From the NCBI GenBank assembly GCA_046295215.1, contig JBKBNP010000012.1:1-64000 (forward strand): a stretch of DNA of 64,000 bases. The letters are read 5' to 3'. Source of the DNA: Szabonella sp046295215 (GTDB lineage Bacteria > Pseudomonadota > Alphaproteobacteria > Rhodobacterales > Rhodobacteraceae). The notes beneath the pieces are model-generated. The model saw only the letters and a list, made by a program, of their open reading frames with translations. It did no database searches and had not been told where the DNA came from. Made by a program: the position numbers and the translations under genes. Positions 1-9,181 of this stretch are shown here, piece after piece; within the stretch, counting starts at the first letter, position 1; every line of letters starts with the position of its first letter.

Positions 1-1
1 G

Positions 2-211
2 GAAGCCGGGTTTGCAGCCTATCAGAAAGCACGGCGCGACAGGACGGCAGCGGTGGTCGAGGCCGCGAACCGCAGTGCGCGCGCCTATCACCTGCGCACG
101 CCCCTGCGGGAGGTGGCGCATATCGGCCTGCGTCTGGGGGGCCGGATCGCGCCGGGGCTGGCCTTGCGGCGGTTCGACTGGATCCATGCGCATGACGTGA
201 CGGCGCTCTAG
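2..211 (+). CDS. FAD-dependent monooxygenase, C-terminal fragment
   Basis: This is the last 69 codons of a gene that begins outside the window, open in this frame from base 2 to the TAG at 209-211. The peptide has the tail pattern of class A flavin monooxygenases (salicylate / 3-hydroxybenzoate hydroxylase and UbiH relatives): an AAYQKARRDRTAAVVEAANR helix, a YHL element about ten residues on, and a closing FDWIHAHDV, which matches the usual ydWlyghDv ending. The FAD and NAD(P)H motifs are not in the window, so the substrate cannot be named. The family is inferred from the tail only. Downstream lies an assembly gap, so its true 3' context is uncertain. Confidence 0.6.
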   Translation, partial: EAGFAAYQKARRDRTAAVVEAANRSARAYHLRTPLREVAHIGLRLGGRIAPGLALRRFDWIHAHDVTAL

Positions 212-222
212 CCGCTGCCGGG

Positions 223-327
<105 letters not shown>

Positions 328-360
328 CGGTGCGGGCGCTCTCGCCGGGGGGGGGCGGGG

Positions 361-431
361 GGGGGGCGCGGCCCCCCGCGGCGGCGGAGCCGCCTTCCCC
401 CCGAGGTATTTCCGCCAAGATGAAAAAGGGG
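361..431 (+). repeat. Dispersed 3'-end hairpin element, copy 1
   Basis: A G6-CGCG-C6 type hairpin (361-377) and a second GGCGGCGGAGCCGCC hairpin lead into the conserved tract CCCCCCGAGGTATTTCCGCC and then AAGATGAAAAAGG. The same order of parts occurs at 28038, 47616, 50938 (reverse) and 58921. This copy lies on the coding strand downstream of the truncated monooxygenase gene, but the distance is unreliable because of the N gap. It ends 14 bp before the stop of the convergent xth gene. Confidence 0.6.
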
Positions 432-445
432 CCGGGGGCCTGCTG

Positions 446-1228
446 TCAGGCGGCGAGGTCGATCCAGACCGGCACATGGTCGGAGGGTTTTTCACCGGCG
501 CGGGTCTCGCGGTCGATGGCCACCTCCTGCAGCAGGTCGGCGGCCTGGGGGGAAAGGAGCAGATGGTCGATGCGGATGCCGTTGTTTTTTTCCCAGGCCC
601 CGGCCTGATAGTCCCAGAAGGAATAATGTCCGGGCCCCTCGATGCGGGTGCGGAACGCCTCGGTGAAGCCCAGATGGAGCAGGCGGCGCCAGGCGGCGCG
701 GGTCTGCGGCAGGAACAGCGCATCCTCGCGCCAGGCATCGGGCCGCGCGGCATCCTCGGCTTGCGGGATCACGTTGTAGTCGCCCGCCACGACAAGCGGT
801 TGTTCTGTGGCGAGCAGGTCGCGCAGGCGGGCCTCCATCCGCGCCATCCAGGCCAGCTTGTAATCGTATTTCGGACCCGGTGCGGGGTTGCCATTGGGCA
901 GGTAGAGCCCGCAGAGCCGGATGGCATGGGCGGGGCCGATCACGGTCGCCTCGATCCAGCGGGCCTGATCGTCACTGTCATCCCCGGGCAGGCCGCGGGT
1001 CACATCCTCCAGCGGCAGGCGCGACAGGATCGCGACCCCGTTGAACCCCTTCTGGCCATAGGTTTCGACATGCCAGCCCGCATCCTCGAAGATCTCGCGC
1101 GGGAAGGCCTCGTCCACCGACTTGATTTCCTGAAGCGTCACCACGTCGGGCCGGGCGGTTTCCAGCCAGCGGGGCAGGGCCTCGATCCGCGCCTTGATGC
1201 CGTTGATGTTGAAGGTGGCGATTTTCAT
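446..1228 (-). CDS. xth: Exodeoxyribonuclease III
   Basis: A 260-residue AP endonuclease / 3'-5' exonuclease of the EEP superfamily, which nicks abasic DNA in base-excision repair. Visible motifs are the N-terminal strand MKIATFNINGIK, the metal-binding glutamate in LQEIKS (E34), GLYLPNGNP, the AGDYNVIP catalytic loop, and the C-terminal SFWDYQ...NNGIRIDHLLLS and SDHVPVW blocks that hold the catalytic Asp-His. Length matches the family (about 260-268). The start at 1228 has GGAGGAT upstream; the frame stays open further upstream, but that extension is low-complexity and not homologous. It is the last gene of a minus-strand run erpA - unknown - xth, with a 55-bp gap to the preceding gene. Confidence 0.95.
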   Translation of the reverse strand: MKIATFNINGIKARIEALPRWLETARPDVVTLQEIKSVDEAFPREIFEDAGWHVETYGQKGFNGVAILSRLPLEDVTRGLPGDDSDDQARWIEATVIGPAHAIRLCGLYLPNGNPAPGPKYDYKLAWMARMEARLRDLLATEQPLVVAGDYNVIPQAEDAARPDAWREDALFLPQTRAAWRRLLHLGFTEAFRTRIEGPGHYSFWDYQAGAWEKNNGIRIDHLLLSPQAADLLQEVAIDRETRAGEKPSDHVPVWIDLAA

Positions 1229-1283
1229 GGCAGGATCCTCCGTTCCCCCTTTTCTAGGGGGCGTCGGGCAGGGCGGCAAGCCG

Positions 1284-1997
1284 TCAGGCGGATCGGGCAA
1301 CCGGCCGGGGGATTGCGGCCAGCCAGAGCGCGTCGAGCCGGGCAAGTTCGGCGGCGTCGAAGCGGTGGGGCGTTTCCCAGTAGCGCCCGGAGGGGCAGTC
1401 ATAGCCGAGGCTCCGTTCCCGGGCGCGGGGCGCGGCGGTTCGGGCGGGATCGGGCGCAAGCGGGCGGCAATCGCGCAGGTCATCGGGCCGGGCGCGCGGG
1501 AGGATCAGCCGGGATAGGCCGTCGGACAGGTTGACCATGGCGCAGCCGTGATCTGCGGCCAGCAGCATCAGCCGGGCCGATTTTGCCTCCAGCGATTGCA
1601 GGGTGATGTCGGGGCGGAGCGGGTCAGGCGTTCCCTGCCCGTAGAAATGGCTGCGCCCCGGCGGGTAATGCATGTCGCAGCCCATCATGGCGATGACGCG
1701 GGGCCGGTAGGCGTGCAGCGCCCAATAGGCGGCAGTGAAGGCCATGGTGCCCCCGGCATAGACGAACCCGCCGAAAGCATTCTGGGCGGGCACGAAATCG
1801 GCCTCGGTTACAAGGCGCTGGCCCGGGCCGGGCCGGGGCTGACGGTCGGCGGGAAAATCATGCGGGAAGATCGCGGCATCCCAGTCGGGGCGCACCTGAT
1901 GGGCGTTGTTGATCGCCACGATCCGGTCGAAGGCAGCGCGGGGCCAGTCGCGGGCGGTCACGACATTCGGGGCCGACCCCAGGACAAGCACGATCAT
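1284..1997 (-). CDS. Uncharacterised Rossmann-like protein
   Basis: A 237-residue protein I cannot name. It begins with a nucleotide-binding-like strand-loop (MIVLVLGSAPN) followed by DRIVAINNAH. A central GGTMAFTAAYWAL helix leads into the strand VIAMMGCDMHY. The G-S-A-P-N loop plus a mid-protein AGGT...GCD element recalls the DUF115/MptE-like and sialyltransferase-like folds, where the first loop binds a nucleotide or nucleotide sugar; this is inference from pattern only. No signal peptide or membrane segment is visible, so it is probably cytosolic. The start at 1997 has GGGAG upstream. It sits between erpA (56-bp gap) and xth (55-bp gap) on the same strand, probably co-transcribed. Confidence 0.6.
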   Translation of the reverse strand: MIVLVLGSAPNVVTARDWPRAAFDRIVAINNAHQVRPDWDAAIFPHDFPADRQPRPGPGQRLVTEADFVPAQNAFGGFVYAGGTMAFTAAYWALHAYRPRVIAMMGCDMHYPPGRSHFYGQGTPDPLRPDITLQSLEAKSARLMLLAADHGCAMVNLSDGLSRLILPRARPDDLRDCRPLAPDPARTAAPRARERSLGYDCPSGRYWETPHRFDAAELARLDALWLAAIPRPVARSA

Positions 1998-2053
1998 GCA
2001 AAGCTCCCTCGTTGCAACGGGGAGCTAGTGCCGCAGCGCAGCGGGAAAAGGGA

Positions 2054-2389
2054 TCAGACCGAAAAGGACGTGCCGCAGCCGCAGGAACTGCTGGCATTCG
2101 GGTTCTCTATGACGAAACGTGCACCGATCAGTTCTTCGGAAAAGTCGATCACGGCATTGGCAAGAAAGGGCAGGGACACGGCATCGACCAGCACGCGCAA
2201 CCCGTCCTTTTCCAGCACCATATCATCGGGAAGGGCGCCATCCTCCAGCCGGATGTCATATTGAAACCCTGAACAGCCGCCGCCCTCCACCGCGATGCGC
2301 AGGGCCTTGGCCTCGCCCGTCGTCTCGATGATCTCCGACAGCCGCGCGAAGGCGCGGTCGGTGACACGGGGGGGAAGGGTCAGGTCCAT
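2054..2389 (-). CDS. erpA: Iron-sulfur cluster insertion protein ErpA (A-type carrier)
   Basis: A 111-residue HesB/IscA-family protein that receives Fe-S clusters and passes them to apo-enzymes in the cytosol. The three cluster ligands are present in the canonical spacing: C39 in EGGGCSGFQY, and C103 and C105 in SSSCGCGTSF near the C-terminus. The start at 2389 (MDLTLPPRV) is preferred over an upstream in-frame ATG because it gives the family length, has GGCGGAG upstream, and follows a good promoter at 2418-2446. It is divergent from dgt. IscA or SufA are alternative names in the family; the ErpA call rests on the short N-terminus and the spacing before SCGCG. Confidence 0.85.
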   Translation of the reverse strand: MDLTLPPRVTDRAFARLSEIIETTGEAKALRIAVEGGGCSGFQYDIRLEDGALPDDMVLEKDGLRVLVDAVSLPFLANAVIDFSEELIGARFVIENPNASSSCGCGTSFSV

Positions 2390-2417
2390 TGCAGGCTCCG
2401 CCAGATGCTGTGACAAC

Positions 2418-2446
2418 AATATAGGGTTGCGGCGGTCAATGCTCAA
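2418..2446 (-). promoter_or_regulatory. Probable sigma-70 promoter of erpA
   Basis: On the minus strand, TTGAGC (2446-2441), a 17-base spacer, and TATATT (2423-2418). Transcription would start near 2411, giving a leader of about 22 bases before the erpA ATG at 2389. The local AT-rich patch stands out from the surrounding sequence. Confidence 0.5.
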
Positions 2447-2477
2447 GCGCCGTGCCATCGGGCTGCGAATCGCCTAT

Positions 2478-2509
2478 AGACGGGGCAGACGACAGACGGG
2501 GCAGACGAC
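2478..2509. repeat. Perfect 16-bp tandem duplication upstream of dgt
   Basis: The unit AGACGGGGCAGACGAC occurs twice head to tail with no mismatch (2478-2493 and 2494-2509), ending 10 bp before the first possible dgt ATG at 2520. The first copy overlaps a weak promoter candidate (GTGCCA at 2452, TATAGA at 2475-2480, 17-base spacer). Confidence 0.8.
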
Positions 2510-2519
2510 GCCCGAACAG

Positions 2520-3731
2520 ATGGATACGCCCATGCTTGCGCCCTTTGCCTGCCAGCCGGACGCCTCTCGGGGCAGGCTCCATTCCGAGGGGATGAGCACC
2601 TTCCGGTCCGATTTCCAGCGGGACCGGGACCGGATCATCCATTCCTCGGCCTTCCGCAGGCTCAAGCACAAGACGCAGGTCTTTGTCGAACATGAGGGCG
2701 ATTACTACCGCACGCGGCTGACCCATTCGATCGAGGTGGCGCAGGTGGCGCGCACCATTGCAGGCGTTCTGGCGCTGAACACCGATCTGGCCGAGGCGAT
2801 AGCCCTGGCGCATGATCTGGGCCACACGCCCTTTGGCCATACCGGCGAGGATGCGCTTGGCGCGTTGATGGCGCCTTATGGGGGCTTCGATCACAACGCG
2901 CAGGCGCTGCGGATCGTGACACGGCTGGAACGGCATTATGCAGGGTTCGACGGGCTGAACCTGACCTGGGAAACGCTGGAAGGCATCGCCAAGCACAACG
3001 GCCCGGTGATCGGCCCCTTTGCCGATGAAAAACATGCAGGGGCGGGCGGCGCTGACGATCTGCCCTATGCACTGGCCGAAGTGAATGCCGCCTGGGATCT
3101 GGAACTGCACACCTTCGCGTCTGCCGAGGCGCAGGTGGCGGCCATTGCCGATGACGTGGCCTATTCGCATCATGACCTGCATGACGGGCTGCGGTCCGGC
3201 CTGTTCGACGAGACCGACCTGATGGACCTGCCGGTGACCGGCCCGGCCTTCGAGGAGGTGGACCGGCTGCATCCGGGGCTTGATCCGATGCGGCGGCGGC
3301 ACGAAGCGTTGCGCCGGGTGTTCGGGCGGATGGTGGAGGATGTGATTGCGGTGGCGCGTGGCCGTCTGGATGCGGCACAGCCGCAATCGGTCGAGGAGAT
3401 CCGCGTCATGGAAGGCACCGTGATCCGGTTTTCCAAACCGCTCTATCAGGAATTGAAGGCGATCCGGTCGTTCCTCTTTGCCCGGATGTATCGCGCGCCC
3501 TCGGTGATGAAGGAACGTGCGCGGGTGACGGCGATGGTCAACGCCCTCTTTCCGTTGTTCATGCGCCAGCCGGATCTCCTGCCCGCGGAATGGCGGCAGG
3601 ATGTCGAGGCGGTCCGGTCGGAAACCGAACTGGCGCGGATCGTCGCCGATTACGTCGCCGGCATGACGGACCGTTTCGCGATCCAGGAACATGCGCGGCT
3701 GCTGGGGGGGGATGGCGCGACGCGGGGGTGA
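2520..3731 (+). CDS. dgt: Deoxyguanosinetriphosphate triphosphohydrolase-like protein
   Basis: An HD-domain dNTP triphosphohydrolase of about 403 residues, expected to cleave dGTP/dNTPs to nucleoside and triphosphate. The N-terminal signature RDRDRIIHSSAFRRLKHKTQ is diagnostic of the Dgt family. The HD metal site follows: H in RLTHSIEV, then the HD pair in ALAHDLGHTPFGH, and a later D in the DDVAYSHHD stretch. Two starts are possible: ATG 2520 (MDTPMLAPFAC) or ATG 2532 (MLAPFAC); neither has a strong ribosome site, and relatives commonly begin near this position. It is divergent from erpA. The alphaproteobacterial type-2 group usually lacks the long insertion of the E. coli enzyme, as here. 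Confidence 0.9.
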   Translation: MDTPMLAPFACQPDASRGRLHSEGMSTFRSDFQRDRDRIIHSSAFRRLKHKTQVFVEHEGDYYRTRLTHSIEVAQVARTIAGVLALNTDLAEAIALAHDLGHTPFGHTGEDALGALMAPYGGFDHNAQALRIVTRLERHYAGFDGLNLTWETLEGIAKHNGPVIGPFADEKHAGAGGADDLPYALAEVNAAWDLELHTFASAEAQVAAIADDVAYSHHDLHDGLRSGLFDETDLMDLPVTGPAFEEVDRLHPGLDPMRRRHEALRRVFGRMVEDVIAVARGRLDAAQPQSVEEIRVMEGTVIRFSKPLYQELKAIRSFLFARMYRAPSVMKERARVTAMVNALFPLFMRQPDLLPAEWRQDVEAVRSETELARIVADYVAGMTDRFAIQEHARLLGGDGATRG

Positions 3732-3935
3732 CCCCGGGCTGCGCTTTCGGTTGCGGATGCCGGCTGTGCTGGGCCTTGCCCCCCTCGCGCCGGTGCCGCG
3801 TTGCGGAATCCCTGTTTCGGCATCTGGCAAATCCTGTTGGATTGCGATGCGGGCCAGCATGGAACGTCACCGGCCTGTCATGCGTTCCTGTTAGCGACAA
3901 GCTGCGCCGGACGATCACGCCATAGATCGGGGGGC

Positions 3936-3963
3936 TTGCCAGATGGCAAACGCGATATATAGT
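3936..3963 (+). promoter_or_regulatory. Promoter with overlapping palindrome before the HNH gene
   Basis: TTGCCA (3936-3941), a 16-base spacer and TATAGT (3958-3963) form a plausible promoter about 70 bp upstream of the HNH start. The -35 is one arm of an inverted repeat TTGCCA-GA-TGGCAA (3936-3949), a possible operator. The rest of the 304-bp gap 3732-4035 shows nothing I can support as a gene. Confidence 0.45.
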
Positions 3964-4035
3964 CGGGGCATTCGGGGCGGGGCTCCCCGCCGCGGTGCCG
4001 CATGGGCAAACGGGGTGGAACGGGAGTCTCGCAGG

Positions 4036-4620
4036 ATGGATGGCGATTTCAGAACAGGCTTTGTGCGCGATCCGGCGGCGCTGAAACAGTTTCCGGCGCT
4101 TGTGCTGAATGCCGACTATCGCCCGCTTTCCTATTATCCGCTCAGCCTCTGGCCCTGGCAGGAGGCGGTGAAGGCCGCCTATCTCGACAGGGTGACGATC
4201 GTGGCCGAATATGACCAGATCGTCCGAAGCCAGAGGTCGGGGATACGCATCCCCTCGGTTGTCGTGCTGAAAGATTACGTAAAACCCCAGAAGCGCGTGG
4301 CCTTCACGCGCTTCAATCTTTTCTTGCGGGATGAATTCTGTTGCCAGTATTGCGGGTCGAAGGGCGATCTGACCTTCGATCATGTGGTGCCGCGCGCCCG
4401 GGGCGGGATTACAAGCTGGGAGAATGTCGTGGCGGCCTGTTCGCCCTGCAATCTGCGCAAGGGATCGCGCTCCTTGCGGCAGGTCGGGTTCCATCTGGCC
4501 AAGGTGCCGCGCGCACCGAATGCCGAGGAAATGCAGGCCCATGGTCGCCGCTTTCCGCCGAACTACCTGCATGACAGCTGGACGGATTATCTATACTGGG
4601 ATGCGGAACTGGACGCATGA
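4036..4620 (+). CDS. HNH endonuclease family protein
   Basis: A 194-residue protein with a central HNH nuclease domain. Two zinc CxxC pairs (C103-C106 in FCCQYCG and C135-C138 in ACSPCN) bracket the active-site segment FDHVVPRARGG (D115-H116) and WENVV (N130). The N-terminal half, with VLNADYRPLSYYPLSLWPW, is typical of the widespread alphaproteobacterial HNH proteins encoded as single chromosomal genes; their role is unknown, and no toxin-immunity or restriction partner is adjacent here. The start at 4036 has GGGAG 9 bp upstream; an in-frame ATG at 3943 lies inside the promoter and was rejected. It is transcribed alone, before zwf. Confidence 0.85.
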   Translation: MDGDFRTGFVRDPAALKQFPALVLNADYRPLSYYPLSLWPWQEAVKAAYLDRVTIVAEYDQIVRSQRSGIRIPSVVVLKDYVKPQKRVAFTRFNLFLRDEFCCQYCGSKGDLTFDHVVPRARGGITSWENVVAACSPCNLRKGSRSLRQVGFHLAKVPRAPNAEEMQAHGRRFPPNYLHDSWTDYLYWDAELDA

Positions 4621-4714
4621 CGCCCCGGGGCGTTTGACAATCCCGGAACCTTGCGCGACCTTGACGCCAATTTTCTGACACCGGACTTTCCCCGAAACGG
4701 AGCATCCGGGGCAC

Positions 4715-4743
4715 TGGACTTTCTGCGGCGCAGCGGCTAGAAA
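4715..4743 (+). promoter_or_regulatory. Probable zwf-pgl-pgi promoter
   Basis: TGGACT (4715-4720), a 17-base spacer, and TAGAAA (4738-4743), each matching four of six consensus bases. Transcription would start about 4750, which is exactly where the palindromic operator begins, so a bound repressor would block initiation. Confidence 0.4.
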
Positions 4744-4749
4744 GCTGTC

Positions 4750-4761
4750 GTTAGCGCTAAC
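4750..4761. promoter_or_regulatory. LacI-family-type palindromic operator upstream of zwf
   Basis: GTTAGCGCTAAC is a perfect 12-bp palindrome with the central CG step typical of LacI-family operators. It lies 28 bp upstream of the zwf ATG and overlaps the predicted transcription start. In Rhodobacter sphaeroides the LacI-family regulator CceR controls central carbon genes including zwf, so a CceR-like protein is the likely ligand; this is inference, as no lacI gene is in the window. Confidence 0.65.
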
Positions 4762-4789
4762 ATAACCAGATCCCAGAGCGAGGTTTCCC

Positions 4790-6240
<1,451 letters not shown>

Positions 6241-6244
<4 letters not shown>

Positions 6245-6912
6245 ACTTCAAGGACTATCCTGACCGCGACATGATGATGATTGCCCTTGCCGGCAAGATC
6301 GCGGGCCAGTTGGGCGAAACCTTGCGGACACAGGGGCGGGCCAGCCTCTGCGTGCCGGGGGGCAGCACGCCGGGGCCGGTGTTCGACATGCTTTCGGCGG
6401 TCGATCTGGACTGGGCCAATGTGGCGGTATTCCTGAATGACGAACGCTGGGTCGGCGAGGACAGCCCCCGGTCCAACACGCGGCTGCTGCGCCAACGTCT
6501 GCTGACGGGAAAGGCCGCAGAGGCGGTTCTCGTGCCGCTCTACATGCCGACCGAAACGCCGGAAGAGGCGCTCGACCGGCTGGCCGAAGGGCTGCGCCCG
6601 CATCTGCCGATCACGGTCCTCTTGCTGGGGATGGGGGCGGACATGCACACCGCCAGCCTCTTTCCCGGGGCGGACCGTCTTGACGAGGCGCTGGCCGATG
6701 ATGCGCCGATCCTCCTGCCGATGCGGGCCGATGGCGCGGGTGAGCCGCGCATCACGCTGACCGCACCGGTGCTGCGCGATGCGATGCACACCCATATCCT
6801 GATTACCGGTGCCGAAAAGCGTGAAGCCATCGAGAGCGCCGCAGGACTGTCGCCCGCCGAGGCACCCGTCGGCGCGTTCCTCGGCAACGCAACCGTGCAT
6901 TGGGCGGACTGA
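6241..6912 (+). CDS. pgl: 6-phosphogluconolactonase
   Basis: A 223-residue enzyme of the DevB/SOL family that hydrolyses 6-phosphogluconolactone to 6-phosphogluconate. Family motifs are CVPGGSTPGPVFDML near residue 40, FLNDERWVGEDSPRSN with the conserved DERW, and LLGMGADMHTASLFPGAD with the catalytic-site glycines. The start at 6241 overlaps the zwf stop (ATGA) and has GGAGGGAG upstream; an earlier in-frame ATG at 6223 would place the start before that ribosome site. Translational coupling with zwf fits their consecutive reactions. The gap to pgi is 4 bp. Confidence 0.95.
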
Positions 6913-6916
6913 CGAC

Positions 6917-8524
6917 ATGAAGAAAATCTGGCAAGGCATTCGAAACCATTACGAATCCGTTCAGGACAGACCCATCGCCACGCTGCTGGAAAACCCCGCG
7001 CGCGGTGGCGAGTTCTCGGCCCGCCATGGCGACATCCTGTTCGACTTCTCCAAGACCAATATCGATACGACCGGCCTGTCGAAGCTGCTGGCGCTGATCG
7101 ACGGCGCAGGCGTGGAGGCAAAGCGCGCCGCGATGTTCGAGGGCGCGGCCATCAATGAAACTGAGGGCCGCGCGGTGCTGCACACCGCTTTGCGCAACCC
7201 GGAGGGTGCGATTGTCGTGGAGGGGCGCGACGTGATGCCGGACCTGCGCGCGACGCTGGCGCGGATGCGCGACTTTGCGCGCGACGTCCGGGGCGGGCAG
7301 ATCACCGGGCAGGGTGGGGCCTATACCGATGTGGTCAATATCGGCATCGGCGGGTCCGACCTTGGCCCGGCCATGGCCGCCATCGCGCTGTCGCCCTATG
7401 CCGATGGGCCGCGCGCGCATTTCGTGTCCAATGTCGACGGCGCACATATCGCGGATACGCTGCGCGGGCTGAACCCGGAAACGACGCTTGTCATCGTCGC
7501 CTCCAAGACCTTCACCACCATCGAAACCATGACCAACGCCCAGACCGCGCGGGACTGGATGGGCGCAAGGGTCGCCGAACCGGCGCTGCAATTTGCGGCT
7601 GTGTCCACGGCGGCCGACCGCACCTCTGCCTTCGGCATCCCGCCTGACCGGGTGTTCGGGTTCGAGGATTGGGTCGGCGGGCGCTATTCGATGTGGGGCC
7701 CGATCGGGCTGTCGCTGATGATCGCCATCGGGCCGGAGGCGTTCGACGAGTTTCTGGCGGGCGGGGCGGATATGGACCGGCATTTCCGGCAGGCCGCCCC
7801 GGCGCATAACCTGCCGATGCTGCTGGCGCTGGTGGGGATCTGGCACAACCAGATCTGCGGCCATGCCACCCGCGCCGTGCTGCCCTATGACCAGCGGCTT
7901 GCGCGCCTCCCCGCCTATCTTCAGCAACTGGAGATGGAGAGCAACGGCAAGCGCGTGGCGATGGACGGCTCCGATCTCGACCTCCAGTCCGGCCCGGTGG
8001 TCTGGGGGGAGCCGGGCACCAATGGCCAGCATGCCTTTTACCAGTTGATCCATCAGGGCACGCGGGTCGTGCCTTGCGAGTTCATCCTCGTGCGCGAGGG
8101 GCATGAGCCGCATCTGCGGCACCAGCACCTCTTGTTGGTGTCGAATTGCCTTGCACAGTCCGAGGCGCTGATGAAAGGCCGTTCGCTGGAGGAGGCCTCG
8201 GCGATCATGGCGGCCAAGGGGCTGACCGGGGCGGAGCTGGACCGTCAGGCCCGCCACCGGGTTTTCCCCGGCAACCGCCCTTCCACCACGCTTGCGATCC
8301 CGAAGCTGACACCCTTCACGCTGGGGCAGATCGTGGCGCTTTACGAACACCGGGTCTTTGTCGAGGGCGTGATCCTCGGGATCAATTCCTTCGATCAATG
8401 GGGGGTGGAACTGGGCAAGGAACTGGCGCTTGCGCTGCAGCCGATCCTCGAAGGCCGCGCCTCGGCGGATGGCAAGGACAGCTCGACCACGATGTTGCTG
8501 GACTACCTTCGGGCGACCGACTGA
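6917..8524 (+). CDS. pgi: Glucose-6-phosphate isomerase
   Basis: A 535-residue phosphoglucose isomerase interconverting glucose-6-phosphate and fructose-6-phosphate. Motifs include VNIGIGGSDLGPAMA, the phosphate-binding SKTFTTIETMTNA, the FVGNRPS-like block FPGNRPSTT and the C-terminal FDQWGVELGKELA signature with the active-site lysine region. The start ATG 6917 is 4 bp after pgl. As third gene of the zwf-pgl-pgi unit it supplies glucose-6-phosphate from fructose-6-phosphate for the Entner-Doudoroff pathway. The operon ends in a strong terminator at 8570-8602. Confidence 0.97.
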   Translation: MKKIWQGIRNHYESVQDRPIATLLENPARGGEFSARHGDILFDFSKTNIDTTGLSKLLALIDGAGVEAKRAAMFEGAAINETEGRAVLHTALRNPEGAIVVEGRDVMPDLRATLARMRDFARDVRGGQITGQGGAYTDVVNIGIGGSDLGPAMAAIALSPYADGPRAHFVSNVDGAHIADTLRGLNPETTLVIVASKTFTTIETMTNAQTARDWMGARVAEPALQFAAVSTAADRTSAFGIPPDRVFGFEDWVGGRYSMWGPIGLSLMIAIGPEAFDEFLAGGADMDRHFRQAAPAHNLPMLLALVGIWHNQICGHATRAVLPYDQRLARLPAYLQQLEMESNGKRVAMDGSDLDLQSGPVVWGEPGTNGQHAFYQLIHQGTRVVPCEFILVREGHEPHLRHQHLLLVSNCLAQSEALMKGRSLEEASAIMAAKGLTGAELDRQARHRVFPGNRPSTTLAIPKLTPFTLGQIVALYEHRVFVEGVILGINSFDQWGVELGKELALALQPILEGRASADGKDSSTTMLLDYLRATD

Positions 8525-8569
8525 CCGGACGGGGCAAGTGCAGGGGAGCCCTTGTGACCGTTGAATGAC

Positions 8570-8602
8570 AAAGGCCCGGGGCGACGCAAGCCCCGGGCCT
8601 TT
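8570..8602. terminator. Bidirectional terminator between pgi and ridA
   Basis: A 13-bp perfect stem AAAGGCCCGGGGC / GCCCCGGGCCTTT with a 7-base loop, flanked by A-run and T-run on the two sides, between convergent genes. It can terminate both. Confidence 0.85.
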
Positions 8603-8621
8603 CGGTTGATGCGCTGCGCGA

Positions 8622-8969
8622 TCAGACGGCGGCGGTCACGATGATTTCCACCTTGTAATCCGGCGTTGCCAGCTTTGCCTCGCCGGTTGCGCGGGCGGGC
8701 GTGGCGCCTTGCGGAACCCAGGCATCCCAGACCGCGTTCATCTGGGCAAAATCGGCCATGTCGGCCATCCAGATCTGGGCCTTTAGGATGCGGGTCTTGT
8801 CGCTGCCGCAGGCGGCGAGGATGCGGTCCACCTCGGCCAGACAGTCGCGGGTCTGATCGGCAACCGATGCTGCGGGATTGCCGACCTGCCCTGCGAGCCA
8901 GGCAACGCCGTTGTGGATGACGGCCTCGCTCATGCGGGGACCGACGCCGATGCGATTGATGTCAGACAT
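8622..8969 (-). CDS. ridA: RidA family protein (enamine/imine deaminase)
   Basis: A 115-residue YjgF/YER057c/UK114 protein. RidA members hydrolyse reactive enamines and imines such as 2-aminoacrylate formed by PLP enzymes, as cytosolic trimers. Family features visible are the opening NRIGVGPRMSEAVIHNG, GVAWLAGQVGN, the ADQTRDCLAEVDRILAACG helix, and the C-terminal PARATGEAKLATPDYKVEI containing the arginine that binds the substrate carboxylate. The start at 8969 has AGGAGGT upstream. The motif resembles the Rid subgroup common in proteobacteria rather than archetypal RidA, so the exact substrate is open. It stands alone and converges with pgi. Confidence 0.85.
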   Translation of the reverse strand: MSDINRIGVGPRMSEAVIHNGVAWLAGQVGNPAASVADQTRDCLAEVDRILAACGSDKTRILKAQIWMADMADFAQMNAVWDAWVPQGATPARATGEAKLATPDYKVEIIVTAAV

Positions 8970-9181
8970 GGGGATACCTCCTGTAAGTGACGCCCCCTTG
9001 CTAGCGGGTCGGAGAGGCGGGGGAAAGTGCCAAGCGACCGTGAACGCGCGGCAATCGCTGTCCGGATCGCAGGTCGCCCCGGACGCCGCTGAGGCGTGGT
9101 GCATGCTGACAGGACCGCAGGTGCGGGAATGTCCGGGCGAAGGGGGGGCGCTGAGCAGGGGGGCGGGATTGCGTGCCGGTG

